Below, in pieces: positions 51,378 to 62,345 of a stretch of 64,000 bases of DNA. A program made the position numbers and the translations under genes. The DNA is from Odiellus spinosus (lineage: Eukaryota; Arthropoda; Arachnida; Opiliones; Phalangiidae), in the NCBI GenBank assembly GCA_963920705.1, contig CAWUCO010000001.1:62001-126000 (forward strand), given 5' to 3'. Position 1 is the first letter of the stretch. Every line of letters starts with the position of its first letter. The notes beneath the pieces were generated by a model. It did no database searches and was not told the origin of the DNA. It was given only the letters and a program-made list of their open reading frames with translations.

Positions 51378-51851
51378 TTAGTCAATACCTTCGTCATCAG
51401 TATCACTAACTTCGCGGCAGGAGTTAAGGCCAGATATTAGATTACACATACACTCTCCGCACATAGCAGAACATATCATCCCGTATTTTCTACATGAACA
51501 TGCTTTTGTACAGATAGTGGCTTTGCATCTACAAAATATTAGCTTAGGTATGCTTTCTGGAGTGGGAGGCTGATTACAATATATCGGGATCAAAGTATTA
51601 TCGCATAATTTCCACCCCCATTCATCCGCGTTCAACTTTCTATAGAGCCATTCCTGGGTTTGATAATACACACGATATATGCGCTGTTCCAATGCGTCTT
51701 TAGTTGTGGGACGGGATGCCAGTTCAAAATTGCTTTTCAGTATTTGTTTAGAAATAATTTTGTTGTATAGAAGATACCTTTGCCTCTTTAGGCTTTTGCT
51801 TTTCGGTGTGGCTCCATACAGTTTCAGGACAATTTTTTCACCAGCGTTCAA
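51378..51851 (-). CDS. TE-derived Cys-rich (CXC) protein fragment, left arm
   Basis: 157 codons, starting at a point mirrored by the right arm. It contains the recurrent insect transposon block LNADEWGWKL ... LIPIYCNQPPTPE followed by a tesmin/CXC-like cluster (CRCKATICTKACSCRKYGMI, then CSAMCGECMC). It ends with an acidic tail (SDTDDEGID). It is the C-terminal part of a transposon protein; upstream coding sequence lies only in the inverted arm. Confidence 0.6.
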   Translation of the reverse strand: MNAGEKIVLKLYGATPKSKSLKRQRYLLYNKIISKQILKSNFELASRPTTKDALEQRIYRVYYQTQEWLYRKLNADEWGWKLCDNTLIPIYCNQPPTPESIPKLIFCRCKATICTKACSCRKYGMICSAMCGECMCNLISGLNSCREVSDTDDEGID

Positions 51852-51902
51852 AATAGACCAAGTCAGATAAAGTCACTGATGTTTATGAACTTAAAAATAA
51901 AC

Positions 51903-52162
51903 TAGGAGAGAAGGCTGCTATTTTGCCATTCGTTCATGCTCTATCAGGGTGTGATAGTACTTCAGCCTTTTACACGAAGGGAAAGCTAGCGTTTTTGAAA
52001 CTATTCAAAGGAAACACTAACTTAACCCAGGACGCTCTTTTATACAATGGCAAAAATGCAAATAAGAAAGATCTTTTGAACGCTGGTGAAAAAATTGTCG
52101 TGAAACTGTACGCAGCCACACCCAAAACCAAAAACCTAAACAGGCAAAGGTATCTTGTATAA
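51903..52162 (+). pseudogene. TE protein fragment, right arm, N-terminal side
   Basis: PFVHALSGCDSTSAFYTKGK followed by NAGEKIVVKLYAATPKTK is the upstream part of the same transposon protein. A stop after RQRYLV and the insertion at about 52215 break it. Its continuation is at 54190 onward. Confidence 0.65.
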
Positions 52163-52236
52163 AAATTGTTTCTAAACAAATACTGAAGAGCAATTTTGAA
52201 CTGGCATCCCTTCCCCCTGTAGAGACACCGAGCGAA

Positions 52237-53615
52237 TTTTTACCTCCCCGACTGAACTTTAGTTCAGGGGGAGGTTTTACACTGGTCGTTTACACTGGTC
52301 GTGTCTGTGTGTCTGTGTGTGTGTGTCACTTCCTGTGTAAGCGGATATCCTGTGTAAGCGGAAATCACGTGACCTAGCTCGTGGAGCAAAAAGTCTAGAG
52401 ACGTAATCATATCGTTCAATTCCGTTTAACGGGAATTACCTCCTTTAAGCGTGGCTGCCACATTGAGTTTCAGGTGTCGTGCAATTATATGCAACAGGAC
52501 GTCTCCAATTGCATATTATCGCCTTTCACCATCCACTTTACGGTCAAACCTCGATGCTGGACAGATTATACGCAATGGGACGTCTCCCATTGTTACAATC
52601 ACCTCCGACCATCCCAACACCAAGGTCCAACCTCAAGTGTCCGATCTCAGCGGGCCATATTAGCGAGGCGTCCCGCACTAATATAGTCCACATCAACCTT
52701 CCACTCCACTCATCTTCTCCCTCTACGTGTCTTTGTGGTGCAGTTACCGAATGCCTAGGGTTACGATAAACGTCTAGACGTTGAGAAGGGGGGGGGGGGG
52801 GTTCTTCATACGGCCTCGTAATTGTAAACATAAAAGGAGCTATTCTAACGGTATGGAAATTAGTCTACTTTCAGTCTTTTAAGATATATTTTTTTTATCA
52901 TAGGAGTGGAAGCTAACGTCTTGTAACCGGTTTGGAGAATAACCTCTCAACCAGCTCAATCCTTGGATTCTTCCAATGACTGGGATCACTTGAATGATGA
53001 AAATATCAGTAATGGCCCTCTGTTAGCACGTCAAATCAAGAATTTCGGACGAAAATTGTACCGGAAGTAATTATCAATCATCTACCGGCAATGGGTTGTA
53101 AATGGAACATTCAGTCTACAATATTCCTTGGTTTGTCCAAGAGGAACTTGCTACCATATCTTCGTCGTTTTCATTCCTTGTCTTCCTTGCCATCCCAGAC
53201 TAAATTCTTCGTCTTTATCAAATCAGTGGATTATCAAAGATAATCACACAGTACAGCCTATACTCAAGTGTTAATTTATATTACAAGAACTTGTATTTTA
53301 AATTTTTACTTATAAAATAAACATTTCATTTGGTGTGTCTATTAAGAAATCTATGCCCTGCCGCATATAATTATGGGCAACGCAGGGGTAACGCAGGACA
53401 CACTTTTGCATTCTCTGAATCCTTGAGGTTAAGGGAAAATACTTATACTCTGTAACCTAGATGGGAAATAGAGAAGTGTGATTGAAATGCACGCTGTTTC
53501 CTCAACTCTTCCAATACTCCACATTTCTTTTCATCTTTTATTTTAGGTAAGGTTAGGTTAGGTTATGTTACCTTAACGTCGGGGTCGGGGAGGTTATATT
53601 TTGGTTTCCCAATTT
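52237..53615. repeat. Composite interspersed repeat, copy B
   Basis: It matches copy A in order: GGGGAGGT hairpin, GT microsatellite, CACTTCCTGTGTAAGCGG, then the ACTGGGATC and AGAGGAACTTG blocks, ending in GGTTAGGTTAGGTTATG and GGGGAGGTTATATTTTGG. It lacks the GAGAC array. It is inserted in the fold-back element; sequence to about 54155 may belong to the same insertion. Confidence 0.75.
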
Positions 53616-54189
53616 GTACTGAATAATCTAAAGGGCTCTTAAATGTTCAGGATCGATGTACGTAACAACGCGTTAGAATAAATTAAAACACTCAACTGAT
53701 AATTAAAATAAACTAAGCTTTAATAAACTTAATATTGAAAAAAAAGAGAAATAATATACATAAGACGCGACTGGTTGGAAAATATCTAGCTATATTTAAG
53801 TTGACTTAGTCCGAGAGATTACTGCTCGTAGCGAGAGCCAGAATCAAAACTAAAGATTTTCGAAACATAAAATTACTTTTTAAAAATACAATGGGGGTAT
53901 AGAGTCCAGTTAAAAAAATAGGGTACAAAATTCCGAAACAACAGGGAATAGCGAGAGAGGCTAAAGTCTAAGATAACAGAATATTGTTTTTTTATAATTT
54001 AAAGGGGGGAAATTTGGGCATTTAAAACGAATAATTCCAACCAGCAAATTAACTAGATGAATACAAAAATTACACTTATGAAAAGTTATACATTCAAAAT
54101 TATTTACAACATCACGATTATAAATTAGGCATATTAAAATATTGTTGAGTTTCAACACCCCCAACTAAAGACGCATTGGAACAGCATAT

Positions 54190-54760
54190 ATATATCGTGT
54201 GTATTATCAAACTCAGGAATGGCTCTATAGAAAGTTGAACGCGGATGAATGGGGGTGGAAATTATGCAATAATAGTTTGGTCCCGATATATTGTTATCAG
54301 CCGCCCGTTCCAGAAAGTATATCTCTAAGCTAATATTTTGTGGATGCTAGGCAACTAACTGTACAAAAGCATGCTCATGTAGAAAATACGGAATGATATG
54401 TTCTGCTGTTTGCGGAGAGTGTAATCTAATATCTGGCCTTAATCCCCGTTTTCAAATAAGATTTTTCAAGCTTTTGCTTTCGCTTTTTTTATTGATTGCT
54501 GCCGAGCTTCGAATGCAAAAAAAATTAAATATCAAACTCATTTAGATATCCGCTTCTCCGGGTAAAAAAAAGCTCGTTGAAAAGGAAAGCCGAGATTCGA
54601 ATCTTATTTGAAAACAACGAAAAGTTTAAGTCGAGATTTATTAAGCTTTTTTTAAAGAAAAAGGTGGATTTTTATCGCAAAAAATCTCTTTTGAAAACGG
54701 GGCTTAACTCCTGCCGCGAAGTTAGTGATACTGATGACGAAGGTATTGACTAATGTAAAC
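54190..54760 (+). pseudogene. TE CXC protein fragment, right arm, C-terminal side
   Basis: It resumes the protein (QEWLYRKLNADEWGWKLCNN). It is broken by stops in the CXC cluster and by a TTAA-type MITE, after which the acidic tail (SDTDDEGID) returns. The counterpart on the left arm is intact. Confidence 0.65.
54443..54703. mobile_element. TTAA-flanked MITE
   Basis: Inverted ends CCCCGTTTTCAAA / TTTGAAAACGGGG, with TTAA on both sides (54439..54442 and 54704..54707). The unoccupied TTAA site is preserved in the left arm (about 51427, in the inverse of CTGGCCTTAACTCCTG). TTAA targeting points to a piggyBac- or Kolobok-like mobiliser. Confidence 0.88.
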
Positions 54761-55191
54761 TAATAAAAATTTAAGAGAGAAAAAAAAACATTTTTATCAT
54801 TGCTAACCATTTTTCTGAAACATAATTGAAATATGTTTGTCTTAATAAAGAAAAATAACGAAATTCGAAGTTAACGATGTGGTTTTTTGAGCGTAATATT
54901 TGATCTAATCTGAATATTTGGATGTGGTTTGCTTTATTAAATGCGTAATAACACGTAGAATCAAATTGCTTTTCACTTTCATATGGCTAAATCTAACGGT
55001 TTTGCCGAAAATTGCAAAAAACTAAAAATTTCAAGATGGCGGCCATTTTTTTGGAAGTTCCACCCCCCCCCCCCTACAATAGGCAACTTTTTTTTCCTTC
55101 ATCAGCACCATGGATAGATGTTATTTCCGTTGAGAGTTGATTGTCTCTAATTTTGTCCGATCTTTTTCCTTTTTTTATTTTAAATGCACTG

Positions 55192-55764
55192 TACTAATAA
55201 GAAACATTTGAAACTCGAGTTTCTTCGCGGATTTTAATCCAAAATTGAGATCTCGAAGCAAGAATGTGGAATTTAGTCGCTGTTCCTTTCGATTTAGATG
55301 AAAAAATCTAATAATTATATTTCATTCTACACGGATTTCGAGAAACGTCGTATTTTTATCTTCGCATTATCCGTTCGAATAAACGGGTCTAATTCCTATC
55401 CAGCTAAGCCTGTTGAATCCGAAATAAAGCTGCCAAGGAGAGTTTGGATTTCGACTTGAAGATCAAATTTAAGTTTAAGGGCCATCTACAATACGCAAGA
55501 TGCCAGAGCTACGAGAAGAAACTTACAATTTCCGAATAGGAGTAAGTTCAAATGATAGATTTTTTTCGATGCACCATATTATATTATGCATTTTACATCA
55601 GGCTGATACAATAAATACCAAGGAAAAGATTATGAAAGTACTGGCAGCAAAATATGTCGTAGACGAGCGTGACTATATTTGGGAAAACCTATCAAACGTC
55701 AAGTGAGGCCAACATTAAAGGGAAACTAAAAAATGGAAGAGCTTTTGAATTTATTTTCAGAATT
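55192..55764. other. No convincing gene; old repeat fragment
   Basis: It includes the inverse of the window's first 67 bp (about 55320..55387). A 68-codon ORF (55500..55706, MPELREETYNFRIGVSSNDR...) has no recognised relative. Confidence 0.4.
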
Positions 55765-56068
55765 TTTTGACACGTTTTTGGTGTTTAAATTAATTTCTAA
55801 AGTTTGATAGACTTTCTTTAAGAGTAATTATAAATTCGGACCAATCATATAATTTCAGCCTTCAATAGCGCTTGTAATGTGTTAACACTAAAACAAAAGG
55901 CCGGCGTTTGATGCCTAAGACCTTGGACATAAATGCCGCACTATCGTTTAGGACATTACAAGCGCTGTTGAAGGCTGAAATAATATAATTGGTCCGATTT
56001 TGCATTTACTTTCTTGAAAATTATACTAAACACTAGAAATTAATTTAAACACCCAACACGTGTCTTAA
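55765..56068. mobile_element. Palindromic MITE-like element
   Basis: The outer arms TGGTGTTTAAATTAATTTCT and their inverse, and inner arms GGACCAATCATATAATTTCA / AATATAATTGGTCC with GCGCTTGTAATG pairs, form a nested hairpin of about 300 bp. Confidence 0.65.
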
Positions 56069-56176
56069 AATTGTTTGAAAATTCTCTAATACGTTTTTTG
56101 ACATCAGGTGATTCCGAAAATAAAATCGAAATCAGATCCATTTTTAGCTCCAAGTTTCCATTCAATAAAATATTAA

Positions 56177-56335
56177 CAGAAGCCGATGAACGCTCTTTTG
56201 AAGTCTACTACTCTAATGTTCCATATAGTGCTCTTCTCTGTATGGGTAAAATTCCCAATTTTACGAGATTGGAGGGGTCCTACTTCATACCCCTGTCTAC
56301 GGAAAATTGGAAATTCTCTCTCTCTCTCTCTCTCG
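56177..56335. mobile_element. MITE, CAGAAGCC family, copy 6, truncated
   Basis: The left half only. It begins CAGAAGCCGATGAACGC and stops in an expanded CT run (about 56309..56333) where the retrotransposon sequence starts, so the LINE probably inserted into it or it was cut by the rearrangement. Confidence 0.8.
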
Positions 56336-56628
56336 ATTTCACCAAGTGCGGTCGCGGTTTTTTGAGCTCCTCAAAGTACTGTTTATTTTAGTGCTTTATC
56401 AGTGTTTTTCAGATTAGGTTATCTTATTTGTTTTCCTGGAACTTTCCCTTCGTGTTTTTATTACTGGTTTGATTATTTTACGCTCTTTACGCCGGTTTTA
56501 TCGGTTTCGCGACCGTTATTACCTCGCGTCGTTTTTCGGGCCTCGGTCCTTATGGCCTCCGGTGGTGTTTCGCGGCCGTTGGGCCGCGCTCCCACGGCAG
56601 TCTACCTGTTTCCGACCCTACTACGCCT

Positions 56629-58154
56629 ATGGACTCTTCCTACTCTACTATCAACGTCCCTCAACCGTCTCATTCTACTCACTCTATGCCTTCGACTTTT
56701 TCGCGTCCCGCACATACGTCTTCTACCGGACCTTCCCGTTCCAGCTTTGCGGCAGCGGCCTCCCGCGCTCCCTTTGTTCCATCTACCGATGATTCTGCTC
56801 CTTGCCGCAAATGGGTGTTCCGTTCCTGTCTTGACGCCTCGTCCACGACCAAGAAGATTACTGCCGCTAATGGTATCCTTATCGATGCTTCTGTTTACCA
56901 CTATTCCAACAAAGAACTCATTGATAGCATCAAGCTTGTTACAACTCCGCGCCAGATCTACTCGTTTTCCCGCATTCAAGGTACCTTTCAAATGTTTTTT
57001 ATTGATAAATCATGGGCGGCGGAGCTGATTCGTGATGGTCTTCGTATGCCTGATAATACCGTCGTGCAGTGCCACTCGATTGGCGTCCCTCCGGTGCGCG
57101 TGGTAGTCTCTGACGTGCCTTCCGACTTTGAAAATGGAGACCTCCGTTTGATCATGTCCGATTTCGGTACCGTTGTGGGCCCTATTAAGACGTTACGCGC
57201 GGGATATTCTGACCCTGACTTACCCCAGCTCCTGAGTTTCCGCCGGCAAGTCATGATGAAGTTTCCCACCCAGCGACACCGCGAACTTTTGCCACAACGT
57301 GTTTTTCTTGAATTCAACAATAGCCCCCTTACCTTCTTCATCTCTACTGCTGTCCGCTGCCATCGCTGTCAGGACTTCGGACACGTAAGGACGCTTGTCC
57401 CCTGGGTCCCGCTGATATCCCATCCTCTACAGCCGCACCCTTGCCTCGTCCCACGCCCAACCCCCCACTGCCTTCTGTCGATTTGACACCCATACTCCCG
57501 TTTGCTGGGGTCCCCGATGATCAGTTGTTGTCCCCTAGTGCCCTTACTCGCCTTCCTTCTCCTGAGACTCCCTGGGACGTCCCTAAGCCTTCCCCTGCTG
57601 TTCCACCTTCGACCTTTGACGCCGTTGTGAGCTCCCCTCCGGCGCCTTTTGTTCCTCCCCTTTCTCTTCCCTTGTCTCCTCCCCCTCCCCCTTCTGGTCT
57701 TGTCGTTCTCACCAAATCTAAACGCGCCACCTCTTCGACTACGGGCACTACGCCTTCGAAACGCCCGTCTCTTTCCCACACGGTTGATAGAATTACTCGT
57801 TCCCAGAAGTCTGCTTCCAGCATTTCCTCCGACATGGACTTTGCCGATGACGTTAGCGATGCTGGTTTGGATGCCTCCGATCAGTTCTCGCCCCCTCTTA
57901 CCGATTCTGCTCTCGCTGGACTTTTTGATAAGATTTATCGCTCTTCCACCCCCATACTTGTCCATGTCCGACAAGAAACTGACTCCCCCCTAGCGTTGAT
58001 TGCGCAACTCCGTCGTATCCGTATGTCCCCTGAATCCCACCTCGCTAGCCCTCTCGCGTCGAAATCTCGCCAAGCGATTTATAAATATGAAAAGAAAATT
58101 CTTGCTGCTCTTAAAGCGGAGGAGGCTGCCGCCAGGTCCGATTCTCAGTACTGA
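56629..58154 (+). pseudogene. LINE ORF1 (gag-like), frameshifted
   Basis: The ATG at 56629 is followed by a Ser/Pro-rich N-terminus and an RRM-like region (PPVRVVVSDVPSDFENGDLR ... VGPIKTLRAGY). The start of a CCHC knuckle follows (CHRCQDFGH), where the frame is lost near 57380. The Pro-rich C-terminal half continues in another frame (DLTPILPFAGVPDDQLLSPS...). It would coat LINE RNA. Confidence 0.7.
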
Positions 58155-58206
58155 AGTTTCGTAGCCTTGCCATGCACAACTTTATCTTTTATTTCTTGCG
58201 TCTCTT

Positions 58207-59001
58207 ATGTTTAGTCTCATATCTCTCAATGTCCGGGGCATAGGCACTCCGGAGAATAATACCCGGGCGCGTTTATATATTGACGGTTTCCAGCCAGATG
58301 TTGTTTGTTTTCAGGAAACCAATGTTAGTCGAACTTTTGCTGCCTCACACCACTGGAAGCTTTGGCGTTTCGCTTTTGTTCACGCTTTTTCTCCTACCCC
58401 TGTAGGGTCCGGTGTCTCCATTGGTTTGCGGCAGCAGTTGTCTCCCCTTCTCCGCGATTCTTATACTTACCTTGGCTCGCTTGCGTACGTTAAGTTGGAA
58501 CTGGCCCCCCAAGCCTACACCCACATTTTTACGGTTTACTTGCCGGCTAGAGATGACCAGGCCGCCCTTCTCGTCCTAGATCATTTAGTTTCACGCCTCG
58601 AACAACTCCCCCAGGGGGAGGCTGTTATCTTAACGGGTGATTTTAATTGCACCCTTGACCCCTTGATTGATCGCCGTGGTTCGATAGAACGCCGTACTGC
58701 GCTTGCAGCGTCTTTGCGCACTTTAGTTTCGCGTTTTGCCCTTCTAGATGCGTTCCGGTCCCTTCAGCCTCACACTGCGTCTTTTACGTGGTCTTCTAGT
58801 CTCCGTGGCCATGTTTTTCGGGCCCGCCTTGATCGTATTTATGTCGATGGTCTTTTCCCGGTACGTTCCTGTTTTCATGATGTTTGCCCTTTTTCTGACC
58901 ATTCCCCAGTCCTTCTACGTTTTCCCTTCCCTTCCTCCTACAAACGTTTCCACCCAGCCTACTGGAAGTTGGATATCCGATGTCTTGAGGACCACTCTTT
59001 T
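58207..59001 (+). CDS. LINE ORF2, endonuclease domain, partial
   Basis: The ATG at 58207 opens an APE-like endonuclease: SLNVRG, the catalytic QET context (VVCFQETNVS), GDFNCTLD, LDRIYVD and the terminal SDHSPV motif. The frame is open into the assembly gap. The endonuclease nicks target DNA for reverse transcription. The reverse transcriptase part is missing from the assembly. Confidence 0.88.
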
Positions 59002-59201
59002 NNNNNNNNNNNNNNNNNNNNNNNNNNNNNNNNNNNNNNNNNNNNNNNNNNNNNNNNNNNNNNNNNNNNNNNNNNNNNNNNNNNNNNNNNNNNNNNNNNN
59101 NNNNNNNNNNNNNNNNNNNNNNNNNNNNNNNNNNNNNNNNNNNNNNNNNNNNNNNNNNNNNNNNNNNNNNNNNNNNNNNNNNNNNNNNNNNNNNNNNNNN
59201 N
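59002..59201. other. Assembly gap (200 N)
   Basis: Exactly 200 undetermined bases, probably a scaffold gap of nominal size. ORFs running across it are meaningless. Confidence 0.99.
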
Positions 59202-59399
59202 GCCCGAGAATTTGCATCAGCTCGCAACGTGGAAGAAATGGACGATAGACTTTCACTTTTGTCATTTATAATGGGTACCTTCCCAATTCCAATACTTTCG
59301 ACATTATCCCTTTTACCCGCGTGTTTAGAATTTTCAGAGGTCTCATTAGATTGACTACATTGTAAATTTTTACTTTCCTGATGCGAGTTTCCAGATGCA

Positions 59400-59537
59400 T
59401 TATCTTTCTTTTGTGATGCTAAAACTCTCTTCATTTTCTCTCCTTCGAAATTCAGGATCTGACCTTTTTTCCCTCATTCTATTCCTAGCTTTACGCTTTC
59501 GAAGCTCCTCTTTGCTAAAAGACTCATCCAAATTCAT
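59400..59537 (-). CDS. Possible small basic ORF beside the gap
   Basis: A 45-codon ATG frame (MNLDESFSKEELRKRKARNR ...), highly charged. The next frame downstream (59202..59434, Ser/Asn-rich, MKRVLASQKKDNASGN...) could be its continuation by splicing or frameshift. No family was recognised. Confidence 0.25.
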   Translation of the reverse strand: MNLDESFSKEELRKRKARNRMREKRSDPEFRRRENEESFSITKER

Positions 59538-60889
59538 TTTAAAATTTTATGTTTCAACCAGAAAAAAGACGTTATGGAATACTTATAAGTACTTAATCAA
59601 TAATAATTAAAGCATCAATTAATTAAGGGTTTATCACCAATGGCAAACATTGGTTAGTAATAAATGCAAATCACAAATTAACAAAAAAACAAAATTAATT
59701 TAAACTCAGTATTATCAAAGAATGAATAATGAAAAACATACCGAAAATAATTTCACACAAAGTAGTGCTTCAACTATTTAGTCAAAGAAAACCTTTTTCT
59801 TTGTGAATTTGTTTTACACTACAGCAACCGAAAGAAATATTTCTTGAAGGTAACAAGTCAAACTAACGATTGCCGAAGCAGAATATTAAAAAACTTATCA
59901 GACTTATGATTAAAGAATAGCGCTGCGTATTCCAAAACCCTCCAACGAGTTTGAATAACGCTTCCATACTAATCGTCACTTCAGTACTGACAACACAAAC
60001 TAAGATATTTTGAACGTTCTAGAAGCTTTTTAGTTTTACTTTTGCTATCGTAGCCAAGGGTGATGGGGGAGGATGCATAATGTGGAAAGAAACCGGGCGC
60101 GAACTGTGGGACTACTTGGAGGGGGAAGCCAAAAAATGGGGGATGAATGGTACGACCGTAAGATAAAGCTTCACGTGGTATCTAAGCAGTAGTTAAAGCC
60201 ATCGTGTGGGTTTAATATTAGATACACGTAAAAAAATTATTTCTAACTCTTTTGTGGATCAATTAAATTTACAAACAAAAGGCATAATTTAATGTAGTGT
60301 TAAAAATTAGTTAATGTTGCTTTAAAATTGAAATCAAAATAATAGTGAACGTAGATGACGCTGTAATAGGCCGAGACGAAGGTCAAAGTTTCGAGGGGAA
60401 GGATCAAGAGACTAGCGTGACCTAGTGACAAAACGTTTATAGCAAATTCATTTACAAAATATAATTAAATTTAAATATTATATTATGATCGTGGAGGACT
60501 AGTAATATTTTATTATATAATTTAAATTAAGAGTAATAAACTTTTAAAAATATTTTCCCTTTAAATGGGGACATATATAAAGCATTATACGCGGCACTAC
60601 TATGACCCAACCTGGCTTCCGTAGAGCACCTATCACAGATTTAAGAAGTTTTTATCTCAGATTCCTTCATGTACTTATAGCAAATTCGTTAGCGCGTTTG
60701 TATGGCTATCGCATAAGCTAGCAGCGTCGAGCGCGGACAGTAACTGGGAGGGAGACCTTATGTGAAATGTTTTAATTAAATAGGAAATTTCAACATTTGG
60801 AAATTATACCGCCACCTATGAGAAGAGTAGTGAACTATATTACTAGAATTTTTTGCGATGACGTAATTGCGAACACCGCGAACGACGGA
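59538..60889. other. No gene recognised
   Basis: AT-rich sequence with no recognisable frame, RNA gene or repeat, apart from poly-A/T tracts. Confidence 0.4.
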
Positions 60890-62345
60890 CACACACACAC
60901 ACACACGATCAGGACAGAACCTCTCCGTGAAGTAAAGTTCACTCGGAGAGGTAAAAATCAAAAGAAAAATTATAGTCGTAAAAAATCTCCTTGAAATATA
61001 GTAGGTTTTTTGCGTTTATAAAGCCAACAGTCTATATTTGAATAAAAAATTTGCATCTGATGTTGGCCAAAACAAATCTAACGAAAAGAAAAACATAGGC
61101 TTCAGTTTTCTCCATTGTAAAGCCGAGAAACATTTCCGCAAGAAGTCATTTCAAAAGCTGGCGTGTTCAGTGAACTTCGTTAGAGAGCAGAGCAGAGCGG
61201 AGAAGAAGACGAGGTAGTGAGAGAGCTATAAAGATTTAAGTGAGATGCTTTTATTGGATTAGAGATGTTGGCCTTATAGAGCTATACAGTGAGGTGATTG
61301 ACTTCTAATATCTTTGGACTTCGATATGTTTGTGCATGTTACTATCGTTTAGCAAAATAACAGTTATATGTATGTTGGAGGTTTAGGATAACTGAAGAAC
61401 AGTTAAAATTTGTGAAGACCTTGTCAATAAAGATCAACCAGCGCAGATTGTCATCACCATCTGAAGTCGACAGAGCGACTTCACGGCTGCTATTTCCATT
61501 TAACAGGAGGAAGAGACGGCCAGGCCTCAAAGAATTGGAACATAAAGCAGCGAGTGTTTTCAGACTCGAAATGATAGATGCCTACAGTCATACATAAAAA
61601 GAGCTATTCAAGTATAAATACTAACGGTATGGAATTTAGTCTTTTTTTAGGCTTTTTAAGATATTTTTAATTTTAGGAGTGCAGAAGAAGGTCTTGGCAG
61701 GCTGTCAATGATTTTGGACAAGCTATATCCTTGGATTCTTCCAATGACTGAGATCACACGTATGATGAAAACATCAGCAATGGTCCTCTATTAGAACGTC
61801 AGAAGAGGAAATTATGACGAAGATATTACCGGAAATGTTTGCCAATCATCTACCGAGGAAGGGCTAATGGAACTTGCAGTCTAGAATATCTCGGGTTTGT
61901 CCAAGAGTAACTTGATGGAGAAACTCTGTCGTTTGGTTTTCTTCTCTTCCGTGCCACCCCAGACTGAATCATAAGATTTTATCAAATCAGTGGATTAACG
62001 AAAGATAATCGCGCAGTGCAGCCTAATGTTACAAAAATATTTATAATGCTAGAATTTGTAATTCCACTTATATACTTTTAAATAAAGGTATAATTTTGTG
62101 TCTGTTACTCATCCTACGACCTGACACAATATCATGGAAATTTTGGATACTGATTGTAATTAGAAAATATTTAAACGCTGTAACATAATTGTGAAATATA
62201 AAACTATGAGTCAAAAGCACCCTAGTCTACCTACTCATCCTAACACTCTACATACTCCCATCTTTCTATTCATCTTTTTTTAAAAGTAGGGTTAGGTTAG
62301 TTTAACGTCGTCGGGGAGGTTTCATTTTGGGTTCCCAACTTGTTT
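60890..62345. repeat. Composite interspersed repeat, copy C
   Basis: A diverged relative of copies A and B: an AC microsatellite, a hairpin CTCTCCGTGAAGTAAAG / CACTCGGAGAGG in place of the GGGGAGGT hairpin, AGTGAACTTCGTT, CTTGGATTCTTCCAATGACT, GTTTGTCCAAGAG, and an end with GGGTTAGGTTAG and GGGGAGGTTTCATTTTGGG. The GAGAC array is replaced by a short AGAGCAGAGCGG run. Confidence 0.7.

Larger units (their letters stand above)
50960..55191. mobile_element. Large fold-back element encoding a CXC protein, with nested insertions
   Basis: The ends CAGTGCA...TGCACTG are inverted, with inner TIR text GGACAAAATTAGAGACAA on both sides. The left arm (to about 51860) is mirrored by the right arm from about 51870. 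The right arm is interrupted by composite repeat copy B plus unidentified sequence (about 52215..54155) and by a TTAA MITE (54443..54703). Left and right arms encode the same Cys-rich protein in opposite directions. Confidence 0.75.
56336..59001 (+). mobile_element. Non-LTR retrotransposon (LINE), 5' part
   Basis: GC-rich compared with its surroundings. It has an untranslated leader, a gag-like ORF1 with a zinc knuckle, then ORF2 beginning with an APE-type endonuclease. The reverse transcriptase is not visible: the sequence enters an assembly gap, and what lies beyond is unrelated. Confidence 0.85.

Noticed and set aside
56469-56991. Several ORFs of over 100 aa in other frames of LINE ORF1, on both strands
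   Set aside because: They are shadows of the GC-rich ORF1 frame without motifs of their own.
58796-59434. Long ORFs running across the N gap
   Set aside because: The 200 undetermined bases cannot support a reading frame.
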